DNA from: Progne subis subis
Lineage: Eukaryota > Chordata > Aves > Passeriformes > Hirundinidae
Length of the DNA: 64,000 nt
Assembly (NCBI GenBank): GCA_022316685.1
Contig: JAKJHU010000085.1
Span: 2,170,001 to 2,234,000, forward strand
Direction: 5' to 3'
Shown: one piece after another, positions 49,401 through 56,607 of the stretch
Position numbering within the stretch: position 1 is the first letter of the stretch
Layout of the letters: each line of letters opens with the position of its first letter
Made by a program: the position numbers and the translations under genes
The notes under the pieces: generated by a model
Seen by the model: the letters and a program-made list of their open reading frames with translations, nothing else
Databases searched by the model: none
Told to the model about the DNA's origin: nothing

Positions 49401-49823
49401 CCAGCAGCGAGCCACAAAATTCTCAGGCAGGTGTGCAGCCAGCCCAGGCAAACTCCTGAGATCAAGCACTGCACAGGAATTTTAGGACCTGACCCCGGTT
49501 GCACCGAAGGATATTGCCGGAGACGGAAACGCCACGGCCAGGGAGTGACATCAAACCCTCTCTTTAGCACAGCAGAACAGCTTTTGTGGACTTTTTGGCC
49601 GGTTTTACCTCGTCCTTGTGTAAGGATAAGCGTTCCAGGACTCCTCCTCGACGCGCAGCGCTGCCTTGGGCAGTATGGAGCGGAACCAGCTGGGGATGTG
49701 CATCCCGATGTGGTAAACCTTGTGCGTGTACTGCCCGCTGCCCCCCGGGCCGTCCACGTAGGGCCTGTTCTCCAGGATCTCCACTCCACTGCCTTCCCCG
49801 CATGTCTCCTCTCTGCTCTTTTT
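6051..49823 (-). CDS. PITPNM2: PITPNM2 (Nir3) spliced coding region, lacking first coding exon
   Basis: Twenty-three exons on the minus strand encode membrane-associated phosphatidylinositol transfer protein 2, an RdgB-family protein that exchanges phosphatidylinositol and phosphatidic acid at endoplasmic reticulum-plasma membrane contacts. Exons join in phase with GT-AG borders. Domain order: PITP domain (residues 27 to about 265), acidic linker with FFAT motif EFFDAHE (about 350), DDHD region (about 430-940) and LNS2 (about 1010-1180), ending in a basic serine-rich tail. Numbering assumes 26 residues in the absent first exon, for about 1332 in all, close to human PITPNM2. Assignment to PITPNM2 rather than PITPNM1 rests on linker and tail sequence and on ARL6IP4 next door. 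Two exons carry frame breaks (39892-40217 and 10173-10290). No start codon is visible in the window. Confidence 0.93.
6625..6753 (-). CDS. PITPNM2: PITPNM2 exon: end of LNS2 domain
   Basis: This 129-base exon, phase 0 to 0, has acceptor CCCCCCAG and donor TGTCAG/GTAGGA. It encodes [20 protein letters not shown], then [20 protein letters not shown] and [14 protein letters not shown] and [15 protein letters not shown] are strictly conserved in PITPNM2 and end the HAD-like fold. Confidence 0.96.
6754..7911 (-). other. PITPNM2: PITPNM2 intron (1158 bases)
   Basis: Bounded by GT at 7911/7910 on the transcript and AG at 6755/6754. I see no additional coding block or repeat family in it. The neighbouring intron 6384-6624 is only 241 bases. 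Confidence 0.8.
7912..8095 (-). CDS. PITPNM2: PITPNM2 exon: LNS2 domain
   Basis: This 184-base exon has acceptor CTTCCAG and donor ACCGAC/GTAAGC. It reads [20 protein letters not shown], then [20 protein letters not shown] and [21 protein letters not shown]. The [10 protein letters not shown] and FCDGL-HDPLR-K segments correspond to HAD motif II (threonine) and the motif III lysine region of lipin-like domains. Confidence 0.96.
8173..8322 (-). CDS. PITPNM2: PITPNM2 exon: LNS2 domain, degenerate DxDGT site
   Basis: This 150-base exon has acceptor TCCCTCAG and donor GTGAG/GTCAGA. It encodes [20 protein letters not shown], then [18 protein letters not shown] and [14 protein letters not shown]2 is related to the HAD phosphatase fold of lipins, whose DxDGT is catalytic. 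Here it reads SIDGS, lacking the nucleophilic aspartate, consistent with phosphatidic-acid sensing rather than catalysis. The intron after it (8096-8172) is only 77 bases. Confidence 0.95.
8323..8939 (-). other. PITPNM2: PITPNM2 intron (617 bases)
   Basis: Canonical GTGAGG donor and CTCAG acceptor. Nothing further is recognised inside. Confidence 0.8.
8940..9088 (-). CDS. PITPNM2: PITPNM2 exon: LNS2-preceding beta-rich segment
   Basis: This 149-base exon has acceptor CGTCCCCAG and donor GTCAG/GTGAGG. It reads [20 protein letters not shown], then [18 protein letters not shown] and [11 protein letters not shown]. The IMTQP-SG-W and SSGR--Y-IP motifs match Nir proteins, with GVYP-KMVVR leading into the GDHT-A segment of the next exon. 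Confidence 0.95.
9089..9408 (-). other. PITPNM2: PITPNM2 intron (320 bases)
   Basis: Canonical GTACCG donor and CCCCAG acceptor. Nothing further is recognised inside. Confidence 0.8.
9409..9525 (-). CDS. PITPNM2: PITPNM2 exon: start of LNS2 region
   Basis: This 117-base exon, phase 0 to 0, has acceptor TTCGTGCAG and donor GAGAAG/GTACCG. It encodes [20 protein letters not shown], then [35 protein letters not shown] is conserved in PITPNM1 and PITPNM2, immediately before the LNS2 domain. Confidence 0.95.
9526..10172 (-). other. PITPNM2: PITPNM2 intron (647 bases)
   Basis: Separates the frame-broken exon at 10173-10290 from the exon at 9409-9525. The donor is GTAAGG and the acceptor GTGCAG. 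Only a short A/T run near 9543-9553 stands out. Confidence 0.8.
10173..10290 (-). CDS. PITPNM2: PITPNM2 exon: link to LNS2, one-base frame break
   Basis: Acceptor TCCTGCAG and donor CTCCGG/GTAAGG are good. The exon begins [18 protein letters not shown] in frame, then runs to a TGA at 10210-10212. From the next base on, the family sequence [20 protein letters not shown] resumes in another frame. One extra base in the GG of GACAGGACAC (10237-10238, CC on the transcript) accounts for this, and the exon is 118 bases where 117 is expected. Since every neighbouring exon is intact, a sequencing or assembly error is likelier than a mutation. Confidence 0.9.
10291..12372 (-). other. PITPNM2: PITPNM2 intron (2082 bases)
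   Basis: Donor GTACAG, acceptor CTGCAG. It includes an AT-rich part at about 11340-11760 and an A-run near 12239. No coding block is recognised. Confidence 0.8.
12373..12521 (-). CDS. PITPNM2: PITPNM2 exon: C-terminal part of DDHD region
   Basis: This 149-base exon has acceptor CTTCTGTAG and donor AGACAG/GTACAG. It encodes [20 protein letters not shown], then [20 protein letters not shown] and [42 protein letters not shown] is highly conserved among Nir proteins and closes the DDHD domain. Confidence 0.95.
12522..16095 (-). other. PITPNM2: PITPNM2 intron (3574 bases)
   Basis: Donor GTAAGT, acceptor TGTAG. Several long open frames occur on both strands (for example 12982-13539 plus), but none resembles a protein I know or has exon borders. 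I see no clear interspersed repeat. Confidence 0.75.
16096..16257 (-). CDS. PITPNM2: PITPNM2 exon: serine-rich region after DDHD core
   Basis: This 162-base exon has acceptor TTGTAGCAG and donor CAACA/GTAAGT. It reads [20 protein letters not shown], then [18 protein letters not shown] and [15 protein letters not shown]. The [24 protein letters not shown] block is diagnostic for PITPNM2 and differs from PITPNM1. It holds RRAS and SIAS phosphorylation-type sites. Confidence 0.95.
16258..20865 (-). other. PITPNM2: PITPNM2 intron after cassette exon (4608 bases)
   Basis: Donor GTGTGT and acceptor TAGCAG. It contains a 12-bp inverted repeat (16583-16616) and a CR1 3'-end fragment (about 19795-19890). 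No further coding block is seen. Confidence 0.75.
19795..19890 (-). mobile_element. CR1 LINE 3'-end fragment, minus orientation
   Basis: The plus strand reads AATCATAGAATCCTATAACA, then GTTTGGGTTAAAAGAACCTTA and a CCCCCTATCATGGGCAAGGGA segment. This is the reverse complement of the typical bird CR1 3' terminus, which ends in ATTCTATG-type octamers. Only about 100 bases are recognisable and they have diverged, so it is an old 5'-truncated copy. Consensus comparison is from memory. Confidence 0.8.
20866..21015 (-). CDS. PITPNM2: PITPNM2 cassette exon (probably alternatively spliced)
   Basis: This 150-base exon has acceptor GCTTCTAG and a weak-looking donor GAGT/GTGTGT. It encodes [20 protein letters not shown], then [18 protein letters not shown] and a short cysteine-containing end. 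Human PITPNM2 has a comparable segment (VETVQRNPELVLE..., ETSIPVPALTWQD). Length divisible by three and matching phases mean inclusion or skipping keeps the frame. Inclusion changes the junction codon from Asp to Tyr. Donor placement is inferred from phase, because neighbouring GT dinucleotides in the GTGTGT run would break frame. Confidence 0.85.
21016..22949 (-). other. PITPNM2: PITPNM2 intron before cassette exon (1934 bases)
   Basis: Donor GTAAGT and acceptor TTCTAG. No coding block or repeat family is recognised. When the cassette exon is skipped, this and the following intron are removed as one. Confidence 0.75.
22950..23120 (-). CDS. PITPNM2: PITPNM2 exon: DDHD signature
   Basis: This 171-base exon has acceptor CTCTTTAG and donor TTGG/GTAAGT. 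It encodes [20 protein letters not shown], then [17 protein letters not shown] and [17 protein letters not shown]. The [18 protein letters not shown] segment supplies part of the Asp/His set after which the DDHD domain is named. The final G can be completed by TT (cassette exon included) or by AT (cassette skipped). Confidence 0.95.
23121..23468 (-). other. PITPNM2: PITPNM2 intron (348 bases)
   Basis: Donor GTAAGT, acceptor CTTTAG. Nothing further is recognised inside. Confidence 0.8.
23469..23644 (-). CDS. PITPNM2: PITPNM2 exon: DDHD region
   Basis: This 176-base exon has acceptor ATCCCAG and donor GACA/GTAAGT. It reads [20 protein letters not shown], then [20 protein letters not shown] and [41 protein letters not shown] is a core strand-helix of the DDHD domain. 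It is preceded by a 3987-base intron. Confidence 0.95.
23645..27631 (-). other. PITPNM2: PITPNM2 intron (3987 bases)
   Basis: Donor GTAAGA, acceptor TCCCAG. It carries the 41-bp minisatellite at 25944-26110. Long minus-strand open frames around 25520-26126 are products of that repeat. No other feature is supported. Confidence 0.75.
25944..26110. repeat. 41-bp minisatellite, about 4 copies
   Basis: A unit of 41 bases beginning GATGAGGTGAATCCCTGCTC and ending CCCTCCTGCACCAGG is repeated about four times. The middle copies are identical by eye, and the first and last have diverged at the edges. Since 41 is not a multiple of 3, the array shifts frame with every copy, and long open frames arise on the minus strand without being genes. 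It lies inside a PITPNM2 intron. Confidence 0.92.
27632..27843 (-). CDS. PITPNM2: PITPNM2 exon: variable serine-rich insert
   Basis: This 212-base exon has acceptor AATTCCAG and donor CAAG/GTAAGA. It encodes [20 protein letters not shown], then [18 protein letters not shown] and a segment through [21 protein letters not shown]. Human PITPNM2, as I remember it, has a long glycine tract after the HC of this region. Here only [11 protein letters not shown] is found, so the tract is absent. The exon is probably a disordered insert within the DDHD region. Confidence 0.94.
27844..28161 (-). other. PITPNM2: PITPNM2 intron (318 bases)
   Basis: Donor GTAATG, acceptor TTCCAG. Nothing further is recognised inside. 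Confidence 0.8.
28162..28281 (-). CDS. PITPNM2: PITPNM2 exon: pseudo-nucleophile elbow
   Basis: This 120-base exon, phase 0 to 0, has acceptor TGTTTCAG and donor GTCCAG/GTAATG. It encodes [20 protein letters not shown], then [26 protein letters not shown] sits where DDHD phospholipases carry GxSxG, so cysteine replaces the catalytic serine and the domain is presumably not a lipase, as expected for Nir proteins. The SSRRGS segment is a likely basophilic-kinase site. Confidence 0.95.
28282..29263 (-). other. PITPNM2: PITPNM2 intron (982 bases)
   Basis: Donor GTGAGC, acceptor TTTCAG. Nothing further is recognised inside. Confidence 0.8.
29264..29453 (-). CDS. PITPNM2: PITPNM2 exon: lipase-like/DDHD region
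   Basis: This 190-base exon lies between acceptor CTCTGCAG and donor GGCCAG/GTGAGC. It reads [20 protein letters not shown], then [20 protein letters not shown] and a block ending [44 protein letters not shown] is nearly identical across PITPNM1 and PITPNM2. The reading frame is uninterrupted throughout. Confidence 0.95.
29454..29922 (-). other. PITPNM2: PITPNM2 intron (469 bases)
   Basis: Donor GTAAGT, acceptor CTGCAG. Only a short AAAC-rich simple stretch near 29858-29895 stands out. Confidence 0.8.
29923..30167 (-). CDS. PITPNM2: PITPNM2 exon: start of lipase-like/DDHD region
   Basis: This 245-base exon has acceptor CACCTAG and donor TCCAG/GTAAGT. It encodes [20 protein letters not shown], then a segment ending [20 protein letters not shown] and [16 protein letters not shown]. 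The [12 protein letters not shown] strand is the start of the alpha/beta-hydrolase-like portion preceding the DDHD motif in Nir proteins. Confidence 0.95.
30168..32783 (-). other. PITPNM2: PITPNM2 intron (2616 bases)
   Basis: Donor GTGAGT, acceptor ACCTAG. I recognise no coding block or interspersed repeat. Confidence 0.75.
32784..32854 (-). CDS. PITPNM2: PITPNM2 exon: linker, 71 bases
   Basis: This small exon lies between acceptor ACTTCCAG and donor ATCGAG/GTGAGT and reads [20 protein letters not shown] then SIIE. Vertebrate PITPNM2 has the similar V-SSVEQLNIIE at this place. It enters with two bases completing a glycine and leaves in phase 0. Confidence 0.92.
32855..33701 (-). other. PITPNM2: PITPNM2 intron (847 bases)
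   Basis: Donor GTAATT, acceptor TTCCAG. Nothing further is recognised inside. Confidence 0.8.
33702..33806 (-). CDS. PITPNM2: PITPNM2 exon: post-FFAT linker
   Basis: This 105-base exon has acceptor TTTAAAG and donor CAAG/GTAATT. It encodes [17 protein letters not shown] then [13 protein letters not shown] and an acidic end. The EEMFPK-ITKW-SNDLMDK block is shared by PITPNM1 and PITPNM2. The acceptor is preceded by a run of T on the transcript strand, and the phase is correct on both sides. Confidence 0.94.
33807..36953 (-). other. PITPNM2: PITPNM2 intron (3147 bases)
   Basis: Donor GTATGT, acceptor TTAAAG. Includes an AT-rich part at about 34490-34820 and a short TG microsatellite at 35335-35351. 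No coding block is recognised. Confidence 0.75.
35335..35351. repeat. (TG)n microsatellite
   Basis: Short TG dinucleotide run of about eight units in a PITPNM2 intron. Confidence 0.9.
36954..37049 (-). CDS. PITPNM2: PITPNM2 exon: linker with FFAT motif
   Basis: This 96-base exon has acceptor TTTCCAG and donor ACATG/GTATGT. It reads [19 protein letters not shown] then [14 protein letters not shown], with the final Glu completed in the next exon. EFFDAHE preceded by an acidic tract is the FFAT motif by which Nir proteins bind VAP-A/VAP-B on the endoplasmic reticulum. The motif spans a splice junction (36954 to 33806). Confidence 0.95.
37050..39891 (-). other. PITPNM2: PITPNM2 intron (2842 bases)
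   Basis: Donor GTAAGA, acceptor TTCCAG. It contains a CRE palindrome and a MEF2-like site (38208-38245) in a locally GC/CpG-richer block (about 37600-38220). No coding block is recognised. Confidence 0.75.
38208..38245. promoter_or_regulatory. CRE palindrome plus MEF2-like site (candidate enhancer)
   Basis: A perfect TGACGTCA (38208-38215), the full cAMP-response element, lies 20 bases from TTAAAAATAG (38236-38245), which fits the MEF2 consensus YTAWWWWTAR. Both are in a PITPNM2 intron. Regulation is inferred from motifs alone. Confidence 0.3.
39892..40217 (-). CDS. PITPNM2: PITPNM2 exon: end of PITP domain and linker, frame broken
   Basis: Acceptor TTTGCAG (bases 40218 onward) and donor GGAG/GTAAGA are intact. 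The first part reads [19 protein letters not shown] and, after further residues, ends [14 protein letters not shown], the C-terminal helix of the PITP domain. Directly after MAQF (TTC at 40081-40083) the frame hits TGA at 40072-40074. The next stretch is protein-like one base on ([18 protein letters not shown]...), and the last part ([11 protein letters not shown]...[16 protein letters not shown]) needs one more one-base shift near 39990. The exon is 326 bases where 324 would keep phase, so two extra bases fit. Sequencing error is my preferred reading. Confidence 0.85.
40218..46719 (-). other. PITPNM2: PITPNM2 intron (6502 bases)
   Basis: Donor GTGAGC, acceptor TTGCAG. Apart from a 29-base A run at 46437-46465 and shorter A-rich runs near 40640 and 42428, nothing is recognised. 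The open frames in it have no exon borders or known protein content. Confidence 0.75.
46437..46465. repeat. poly(A) run of 29
   Basis: Twenty-nine consecutive A followed by five G within a PITPNM2 intron. No retroposon body or target-site duplication is evident next to it. Confidence 0.9.
46720..46953 (-). CDS. PITPNM2: PITPNM2 exon: PITP domain, residues about 138-216
   Basis: This 234-base exon has acceptor TCTCCAG and donor GTTG/GTGAGC. It encodes [20 protein letters not shown], then [11 protein letters not shown] and [19 protein letters not shown] with KIERFIHDV. The [16 protein letters not shown] strand is a hallmark of PITP domains and includes residues near the inositol headgroup in known structures. 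The terminal G starts a glycine codon finished in the exon at 39892-40217. Confidence 0.95.
46954..48247 (-). other. PITPNM2: PITPNM2 intron (1294 bases)
   Basis: Donor GTGAAT, acceptor CTCCAG. Nothing further is recognised inside. Confidence 0.8.
48248..48369 (-). CDS. PITPNM2: PITPNM2 exon: PITP domain, residues about 98-138
   Basis: This 122-base exon lies between acceptor CTCCCAG and donor TTTTAG/GTGAAT. It reads [17 protein letters not shown] followed by a [11 protein letters not shown] segment and AEKRQTIL. It is part of the PITP domain, where the CPF-EKF block is nearly invariant. The junctions complete an Arg codon upstream and an Asp codon downstream, so the frame is continuous on both sides. 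Confidence 0.95.
48370..49608 (-). other. PITPNM2: PITPNM2 intron (1239 bases)
   Basis: Donor GTAAAA, acceptor TCCCAG. Nothing further is recognised inside. Confidence 0.8.
49609..49823 (-). CDS. PITPNM2: PITPNM2 exon: PITP domain, residues about 27-98
   Basis: This 215-base exon has acceptor CCTTTCAG and donor AG/GTAAAA. It begins [16 protein letters not shown] and runs through [14 protein letters not shown] and SWFRSILP to WNAYPYTRT, the strongly conserved start of the class II PITP fold, in which the GSGQYTHK segment lines the lipid pocket. It enters in phase 0, which fits a preceding exon ending in the family's conserved YMIQ. That exon is not present anywhere up to 64000. Confidence 0.95.
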
Positions 49824-50267
49824 CTGAAAGGGGAAATAGATTGCAAATACATCACAAAAACGTTCATTTTCCAGGGCTCTCAAAGCACCAGGACACCGGG
49901 GAAGGTTTCCTGGATTCCTTTTGAGCACAGCAGAGTTGTAGCAGCACCCCAGCGCTATTATCAAACCTGGATATTGTAAAGGCAAATTTTAGAGACTCAT
50001 CTGATCAACACAGAGATCTGATTTACCCGAGACCCTGAAAATATTTCTGTTTGGGCGCTCAGTTTGAATGGAGATGTAATGACACCTCAATTCCTGTTCC
50101 TGCAGCACGTGACATGTCACACCCCAACCCTTGGCTCCAGCTCTGAACCATCCAAAAGCACAAAAACCTTTTGCATCAGCAGGTGACACAGCCAAGGGGA
50201 GTTTGTCCAAGCTGGCACATCCCCGTGGTGATGTGGCAGCGTGAAGAATCGCTCCTGGTGCTGCAGC

Positions 50268-50490
50268 ATCCCAGGCTGGACACCAGGAAGAATTTCTTCA
50301 CTGGAAGAGTGGTCAGACACTGGAGCCACCACCCCTGGAGGAGCTCAAGAAATAACTGCATGTGACATTCAGTGCTTTGGTTGAGCTGAGAAGCTGGGAA
50401 TCGGTCACAGGTTGAACTTGGTGATCCCAGAGGTCTTTTCCAACCTCAGTGATGCCTTGGTGACAGTGATAAAGATTATTCTATGACCTA
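50268..50490 (+). mobile_element. CR1 LINE 3'-end fragment, plus orientation
   Basis: Recognisable CR1 3' region: CAGGCTGGACACCAGGAAGA, then ATTTCTTCACTGGAAGAGTGG with GGTCAGACACTGGAG, CCTGGAGGAGCTCAAGAAAT, and GATCCCAGAGGTCTTTTCCA leading to a terminal ATTCTATGA at about 50478-50486. The element may extend left toward 50200 in more degraded form. Truncated and non-coding. It is one of the two strongest indications of a bird-type genome here. Confidence 0.85.
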
Positions 50491-53400
50491 CACCCACAGG
50501 ATTTGGGGGTTTTGTTGCATGTGATCTGGCCCAGCAGTAGCTCTCCAAGAACAGCTTGGAGACTTTGCTCTGCTAATTAAGATATTTAGAAGAAACAACC
50601 CAAGTTTGGCAGAATGATCACTGCACCCCCTGGCAGCCTCCACAGTTTGGCTTATTCGTAGGACTGTCCTTCAGTGAGAAACCTGGCAAAAACTCCCTCA
50701 ATAAAAAATTATTAATTTCAGTGCTTCTAAGATGAGCTAGAGGCAAACCAAATATTTAGTAATTTCTCACACATTTCTGCAGATTGGATGATGTATAACC
50801 GTCATCATTTCCAAACAACGGATTCGTTCTGTTAGCACTTTGAGATTATTGTTTGTATTTGAGAGCACAGTACTTTGGAAATTAGCGGGGGGGGGAAAGG
50901 AATTTTATATCAAGAATCAACTGTGAAATATAACACAATAATAACCCCTCATTTTTGGCATACAAACAGTTCAAAGGATAACATGGTTTAACAGAAAATT
51001 ATTAATAAGATGCAAGAGATCAACGTCTTATCTTTTGAGGACAGGATGTTAAGCCAACAGAGCCGTTCAAAAGTAAACAGTGCTGTTTATAAAGAGCTCT
51101 CAAGTGAATTTAAATTTAAATAGCCATAACTGACAATCTAAATAATCACTTTTTCCTACCCCACAAAGTGCAATAGAAAAAAAACCCCAGAAAACCAGAA
51201 AAGTACTTTTTTACAGTTTATTTGTAACACTCAGCTGGCAGTTCATTAAAGCACACATCCTCTTCTGACAAACTACTGTCTTTCAGTTCTTTTATAAGCA
51301 CTGACCAAGTCCTGTACAAATATTTATGACAATAACATTAAATAATCTTGATGACCCCAAAATCTGGTTAATTCCAAGGTCTCAGAAAGGGCAGTAACCC
51401 AGCCAGCACAGCCAAAGTGTCAGACAGAGTAAGTGCACAGCATCTGCTCTGAACAGTTGATACAAATTATAGAGATTTAGAGTTTTATTATATGGCAGAA
51501 GCACATGGAAATCGTAAGCAGAGGGAAGATGAGTTTTCTTCATGCCAAATTATTCAAAACGCCCTTGTAGATTGCACAGTTACAGCAATTCCAGTCAATC
51601 CTGCAAGTCCTCACTGGGCACCAAAATCCACCGAGGGGTTTTTACTCACTACCATTCCCCATTTGGCTTTTCCCCGTTGAGTTGGTTTTAACAAAAACTT
51701 CTCTGTACGAAAGATGAGCAGCCTGGTTCTCGCCCTACAGCTGGAATCCTGGAGAACCCACATCACTGATCAGGTTTTGCTGTACATGAATAATTCCATC
51801 AGCAGCTCCACACAACCTGGAACTGGTGACACTCTGATGGAAGGAGATGTGAGGGTGGCACAGTGTCACTGCCCCAACTCAGTGCCAGAGAGGAAGGAAG
51901 GAAAAACCAAGTTCACTGAGACTCTCTGTGAAAGTCAGTTCACATCCCACTTCTGAATTGTGGTTATTTTATTCGCTTCTATGCAGCTGCAGCAGACTGC
52001 AAACCCCGTTCTGGGAGCAGGGTGTGCTTCTTCCTCCAGCCTTTCCAGATGACCAACTCCAGCCCACAGCCTTTGTCACCCAGTTACAAACCTTAAGCAC
52101 ATTTTGGCCCTTCACATCCCTCCTGCTTGTCACTTATCTACATAAAATATGACAAGGGCAGCAATAACATTTTCTCAGATGAATGTGAAACAGGAGCTGT
52201 AGCTCTGCTGACAAAAAAAAAAATAAAAAATCAAAGATTATATCCCAAACTATCTTTAGAGCCAGGACTTTTGAATCAGGACAAATTTATACTCATAGTA
52301 CACCACAGTGCTGGGAAGGGATAGTATGATCAAAGGGAAACTCCCCAGGATAAACCCACACAAAGCTGCTTCCCAGCACTCCAGGCTCTCACACTTAGCA
52401 GTTGGCTTGTTGAGAAGACAAGAGCTGCAGTGAAGGAAGGAAGGGCCAAGAGTCAGGAGAGATGGTGAACAGTGCAATTACTGACCAGCCAGAAAGACAA
52501 AGAGAAAATATGTTTCTCATATAAAAATAAAGACTTCAGCCACACGCACTTGAGAGACCAGGGTAGTACTCTGGGCATAAGTGGTGCTGTGAAAGTGAGG
52601 CACTTGTGGGAGTGAAGAGCAATTTGCTCTGCAGCCATGCAGCCTCTTCATGCCTACCGTGCCTGAGCTACAGCCCGGAGAGGGCTCGTTACAAGGAAGT
52701 GGTCTGTAAATAACAATTAAAAAATAACCCTCAATTAGGAAAACATTTGGCTTGAGAAGTGTGCGGCAGGTGCTCTCCAAGGAATATCTGCTGGAGGTGC
52801 TGATGTGCAGGCACTTGAGGGTCAGAGGTTTCCGCCTCAGAGAGAAGCAGAGACTTTATTTAGCAGATTACCCGGGTCATTGCTACTCACTACTGACACA
52901 GCATCTTCCCCCTCTATAAACATCTGAGGAATGGTCCCTAACAAAATCAAAGAGCAGCTACTAGCCTTTATATGCAGGTTATCTAACCCATAATATCACA
53001 GTAAACCATCTTATATTGTATGACAAGAGGAAACCCAGTCATCCCCTTCCGAGTCCCTCTCTCCTGCTGATGACACTCCATGTTCTGCACAGCCCCATCA
53101 ATAGCTTTTCAGGACAGATGGTGACACAGATCCCTTCTAGCTAAAGTAATAGCATTAAATTACTCATAACAGGGAACCCAGAGAAGCAGATGCACCATGA
53201 TTAGCAAGAATGCCAGTTACTTAAAGGCTTCTATTAAAATAAATCTCTTGGCACAGCAGCATAGCATGGGACACAGCACACGACCGCAGCACAACAATCA
53301 CAAATGAATAATTCCCATGAATATCACTTAACCACTGGGCCAGCCTAACCCCATTTATCATCTGCCCTTGTCAACAGCAGACAAACAGCTGTAAACAGAG

Positions 53401-56400
53401 CTTTCCACAGGCAGGTTCATCGGTTCTCAGATCTTCCATCTCCTTTCCCAGTCAGAAATGTGTCTCCCCACTAGAGCACACCCTACAAAGCCTAAGTCCA
53501 GCAAATGACCTGGCCCAGGTGAACAGAACCACGGGACTCAGTGCAATTTGTGTGTTTTTCTACTGTGACACAGCTCCATAAAGGAATGATGGTTGATGGC
53601 AGCAGAAACCTGCATAGCCCAAGGAGTCTCAGCACAGCTGAAGGAGCAGGCATTCCCAGGACAGGGATGCATAATGCTGGATGAAACAGTTAGGTTGTGG
53701 CTTATTGGATCAGCTGGAGAAATACACGAGTCAGGCTGTGTAAATTAAGGTTGCCTTGTAATGTTTTGCTTTTGGGGAATTAGAAGAAAAACAGCCCCAT
53801 CAACCAACTCAGAACACCAAGAATATTAATTTAAACCAGAGTCCTCCTTGTGTTCCTGCCCTGGAATCCAGCACAGGCTGCCCCCAGGCACAAGCAGAGA
53901 ATCTCTGCAAAGCCAACAGCAGCACTGCAAGCAGCCCAGCTGGTTTAGCTTCCCCTGAAATTGTCTGGTTTTATTTTAACTACTTAGAGCACTGCAATGT
54001 TTCTGCAGAGAACAGTAAGGATGGGGTGGGCTGCAGGGTGATAATGGGTGGTCCAGGCAAGTTCTAGCTTTCAAAAATAGATTAGAACTACACTCTCACC
54101 TTGTTTACCACTGATTATTGTTTACAGTACAACCTCTCAAGCTAAATAAGTGAGACAGTGATTACAGAAGGTTGGGATGCTTTAGCCTCCTGATGTTGTT
54201 CTTACTTCCCTTCAGCAGTGCAGTCACACAGAGCCACAGGACCCAAGAGAGTTCTGATTTGAGATTACTCCAATTACAAAGACTGACAGCACCACACTTG
54301 ACAGACCTATCATCCATGGGTAAGGAAGACACAAATCATCGTCTGGAAACAATAACCAGAAGATTTTTTAGGGTGGTTTTTTTTTCCTCCAGCTCCCGTT
54401 TGGAAAGAGAGTATTTTGATAGTCTGGACAAAACTCTTCTGGGAGAATGCATTAAAATAACACTGAACTCTCAGGATTTTTTTAGCCCACTTAGACACAG
54501 ATAGGGATATGAGAAGTTTCCAGCCCCTGATGGTTTCAGTTAACAAGGACAGCAAAGACATCTCTGTAACCACAGAACAAGAACATGACAGCAAATATCC
54601 CCAGAGGACCCTGCTAACATACTTGCTCATATTGTTGTGGCAAGGAAGGCTGAGAAAACATTCTCTATGACCAATTACTATTCTTTTTTATTGTTTTGGA
54701 TGCTAAGGCTACCACAAACACCAATTAAGTTCCCAGAAACAGACCCTTCCTTTGGGAACCAGAGAAAGCACGAAGTGCCCCACACAATCCATCAGACCAC
54801 AAAAATGCCTGAAGCTGCTCAGCAAGATGACTCCTGCCATCACTGGAGAGCTCTTAAGACCTGTTTTCACTAACCAGACCTGGTTTGTTCAGTTTTAGAA
54901 AAGAAGTGTAAAGGCACCTAAGGTATAAACAAAATTTAGACTGGGGGAGAGGAACAAACTCTTTGCTCTCAATCTCTCCCATACGCTAATGGAAAAATAT
55001 TCCCAACTATCTCCAGTTGAACATGATTTAGGCTGAGGGGTATTTCACTCTTACAGTTGGTTTTCCAAAGGGGTGTCTTCTTCCCACCACCAAGAGCCTT
55101 CCTTGCTATGCTCCAGCAGCTGCCCACCAGCCATCCTCAGTCCCACCTGCAGACACAGTGACAGGGGCCTGGCACATGGTAAACTTCAACTGAAAAGCTG
55201 GGAAAGGTTATGAGAAAAGCGGCCTGTTAGTCTCAGCTTATTGTGGCAACATCAGCAGTCAAACACCACAAACAAACCAGCACAAAATACAGCAGCGCAT
55301 TCCAGCCATAGCTGCCAGAATTAAACAGCACCTAAAACCAGAAATCCAATGATGGACACACCGGGGAACACTGAAAGGTCCTGGAAGGAATGCTTGGTTT
55401 ACTCTGCACACGTTTTCCCAGCACGGGGTCGCTGCACACAGGTATCCAGGGAGGGTGTGCCTGCTCTGCCTCCAGCCGCCTGTGCTGCGGAATGACTCAG
55501 CTCTGGCTTCTGTTAGCCACTCCTTCACGAGCATTTGAGCTGACATCTAATTCATTACCAGCAATCTGCTTTCACCACCAGCAACCTTCTGCCTGCTGAT
55601 GCAGATATCTGATAGACCAGGCCCCATTCATGGCCACTGCTTACTGCAGGTAATCAAAACCTACGTCTCAGACTGTGAAAACAAAACGCTGGGTTATCCT
55701 AAAAGTACCATAGCTTCACACTTTACAACTTGTTCTTTTCTTTATTTGTGTGTCAAAGACCTGAAACACTCCGTTAAAATCATATCACCATAACCAGGGC
55801 AATACCTGAGCAAAAAGTTTGTCCTGAGTGAAAGAAGGGAGCAGAGGAGATGGAACTGTTCCACCCTCAGAGAAGCCAAGATGCAGAACTTCTCGTCACA
55901 TCAAAACCAACATAATTTTATCAGTGCACAATGTTCTAAAAGCAAACAGGAAGTTTCAGGAACTAAATTAAAGCTAAAACTCACCCTTACCCTCACTCAT
56001 GCATGAGAGTGCTGAAGTACAGCATAACTTCTGGTTGTCAAAGGCTTTTGTGCCCCAGTGAGAAGAGCTGAGCCCCTCACATTAAAGATCACAGAATCAA
56101 CAAAAGAGCACCATTTTAAAGAAGGACAAAGTAACCTGAAGACACAGAGCTGTTGGCAGGGCTACAGCCAGCACCCAGATCTTTGAATCCCCATTTCAGC
56201 ACCCCAAGCATTTCGTGACCGTGCTCTTTGCTGGCCTGGAGTAGGGAGGATTTCTATCTTTATCGAAATATAGCACAACAGTCCTCAAACAGGGAAGCTT
56301 CTCTACTCCTGTTTTGCAGGAGTTGAGAACAATCTTAATGGTTATACTAGAAAGACAAGCTTAAAAGTAGGCAGAGGCTTTACATTTAATCATGGGAACC

Positions 56401-56607
56401 CTGTTATCCCAGGGATGGTTTTAACAGAACTTTTGAGCCTGCACTTTCTAAGGTCCAATCAGAAACATTAGATCAAGTTGGCCTTGCAGTCCCTCAACCA
56501 CAAAACTGCTGGTGGACAGCAAGGGACTTGGAGTTTTGCTCTTGTCCCTCAAAGCAAGGCTCACTGTGTCGCACTGTGCACAGTGAAGTCAGTAGGAGAA
56601 CAACTCC

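Noticed and set aside
6051..49823. Assignment of the gene to PITPNM1 or PITPNM3
   Set aside because: The [16 protein letters not shown] segment, the VETIQ cassette, the [11 protein letters not shown] tail and the ARL6IP4 neighbour all point to PITPNM2. PITPNM1 has a different tail, and PITPNM3 lacks the PITP domain.
49431..49979. 182-residue plus-strand open frame
   Set aside because: It is antisense to the PITP-domain exon at 49609-49823, whose minus-strand reading is unmistakable.
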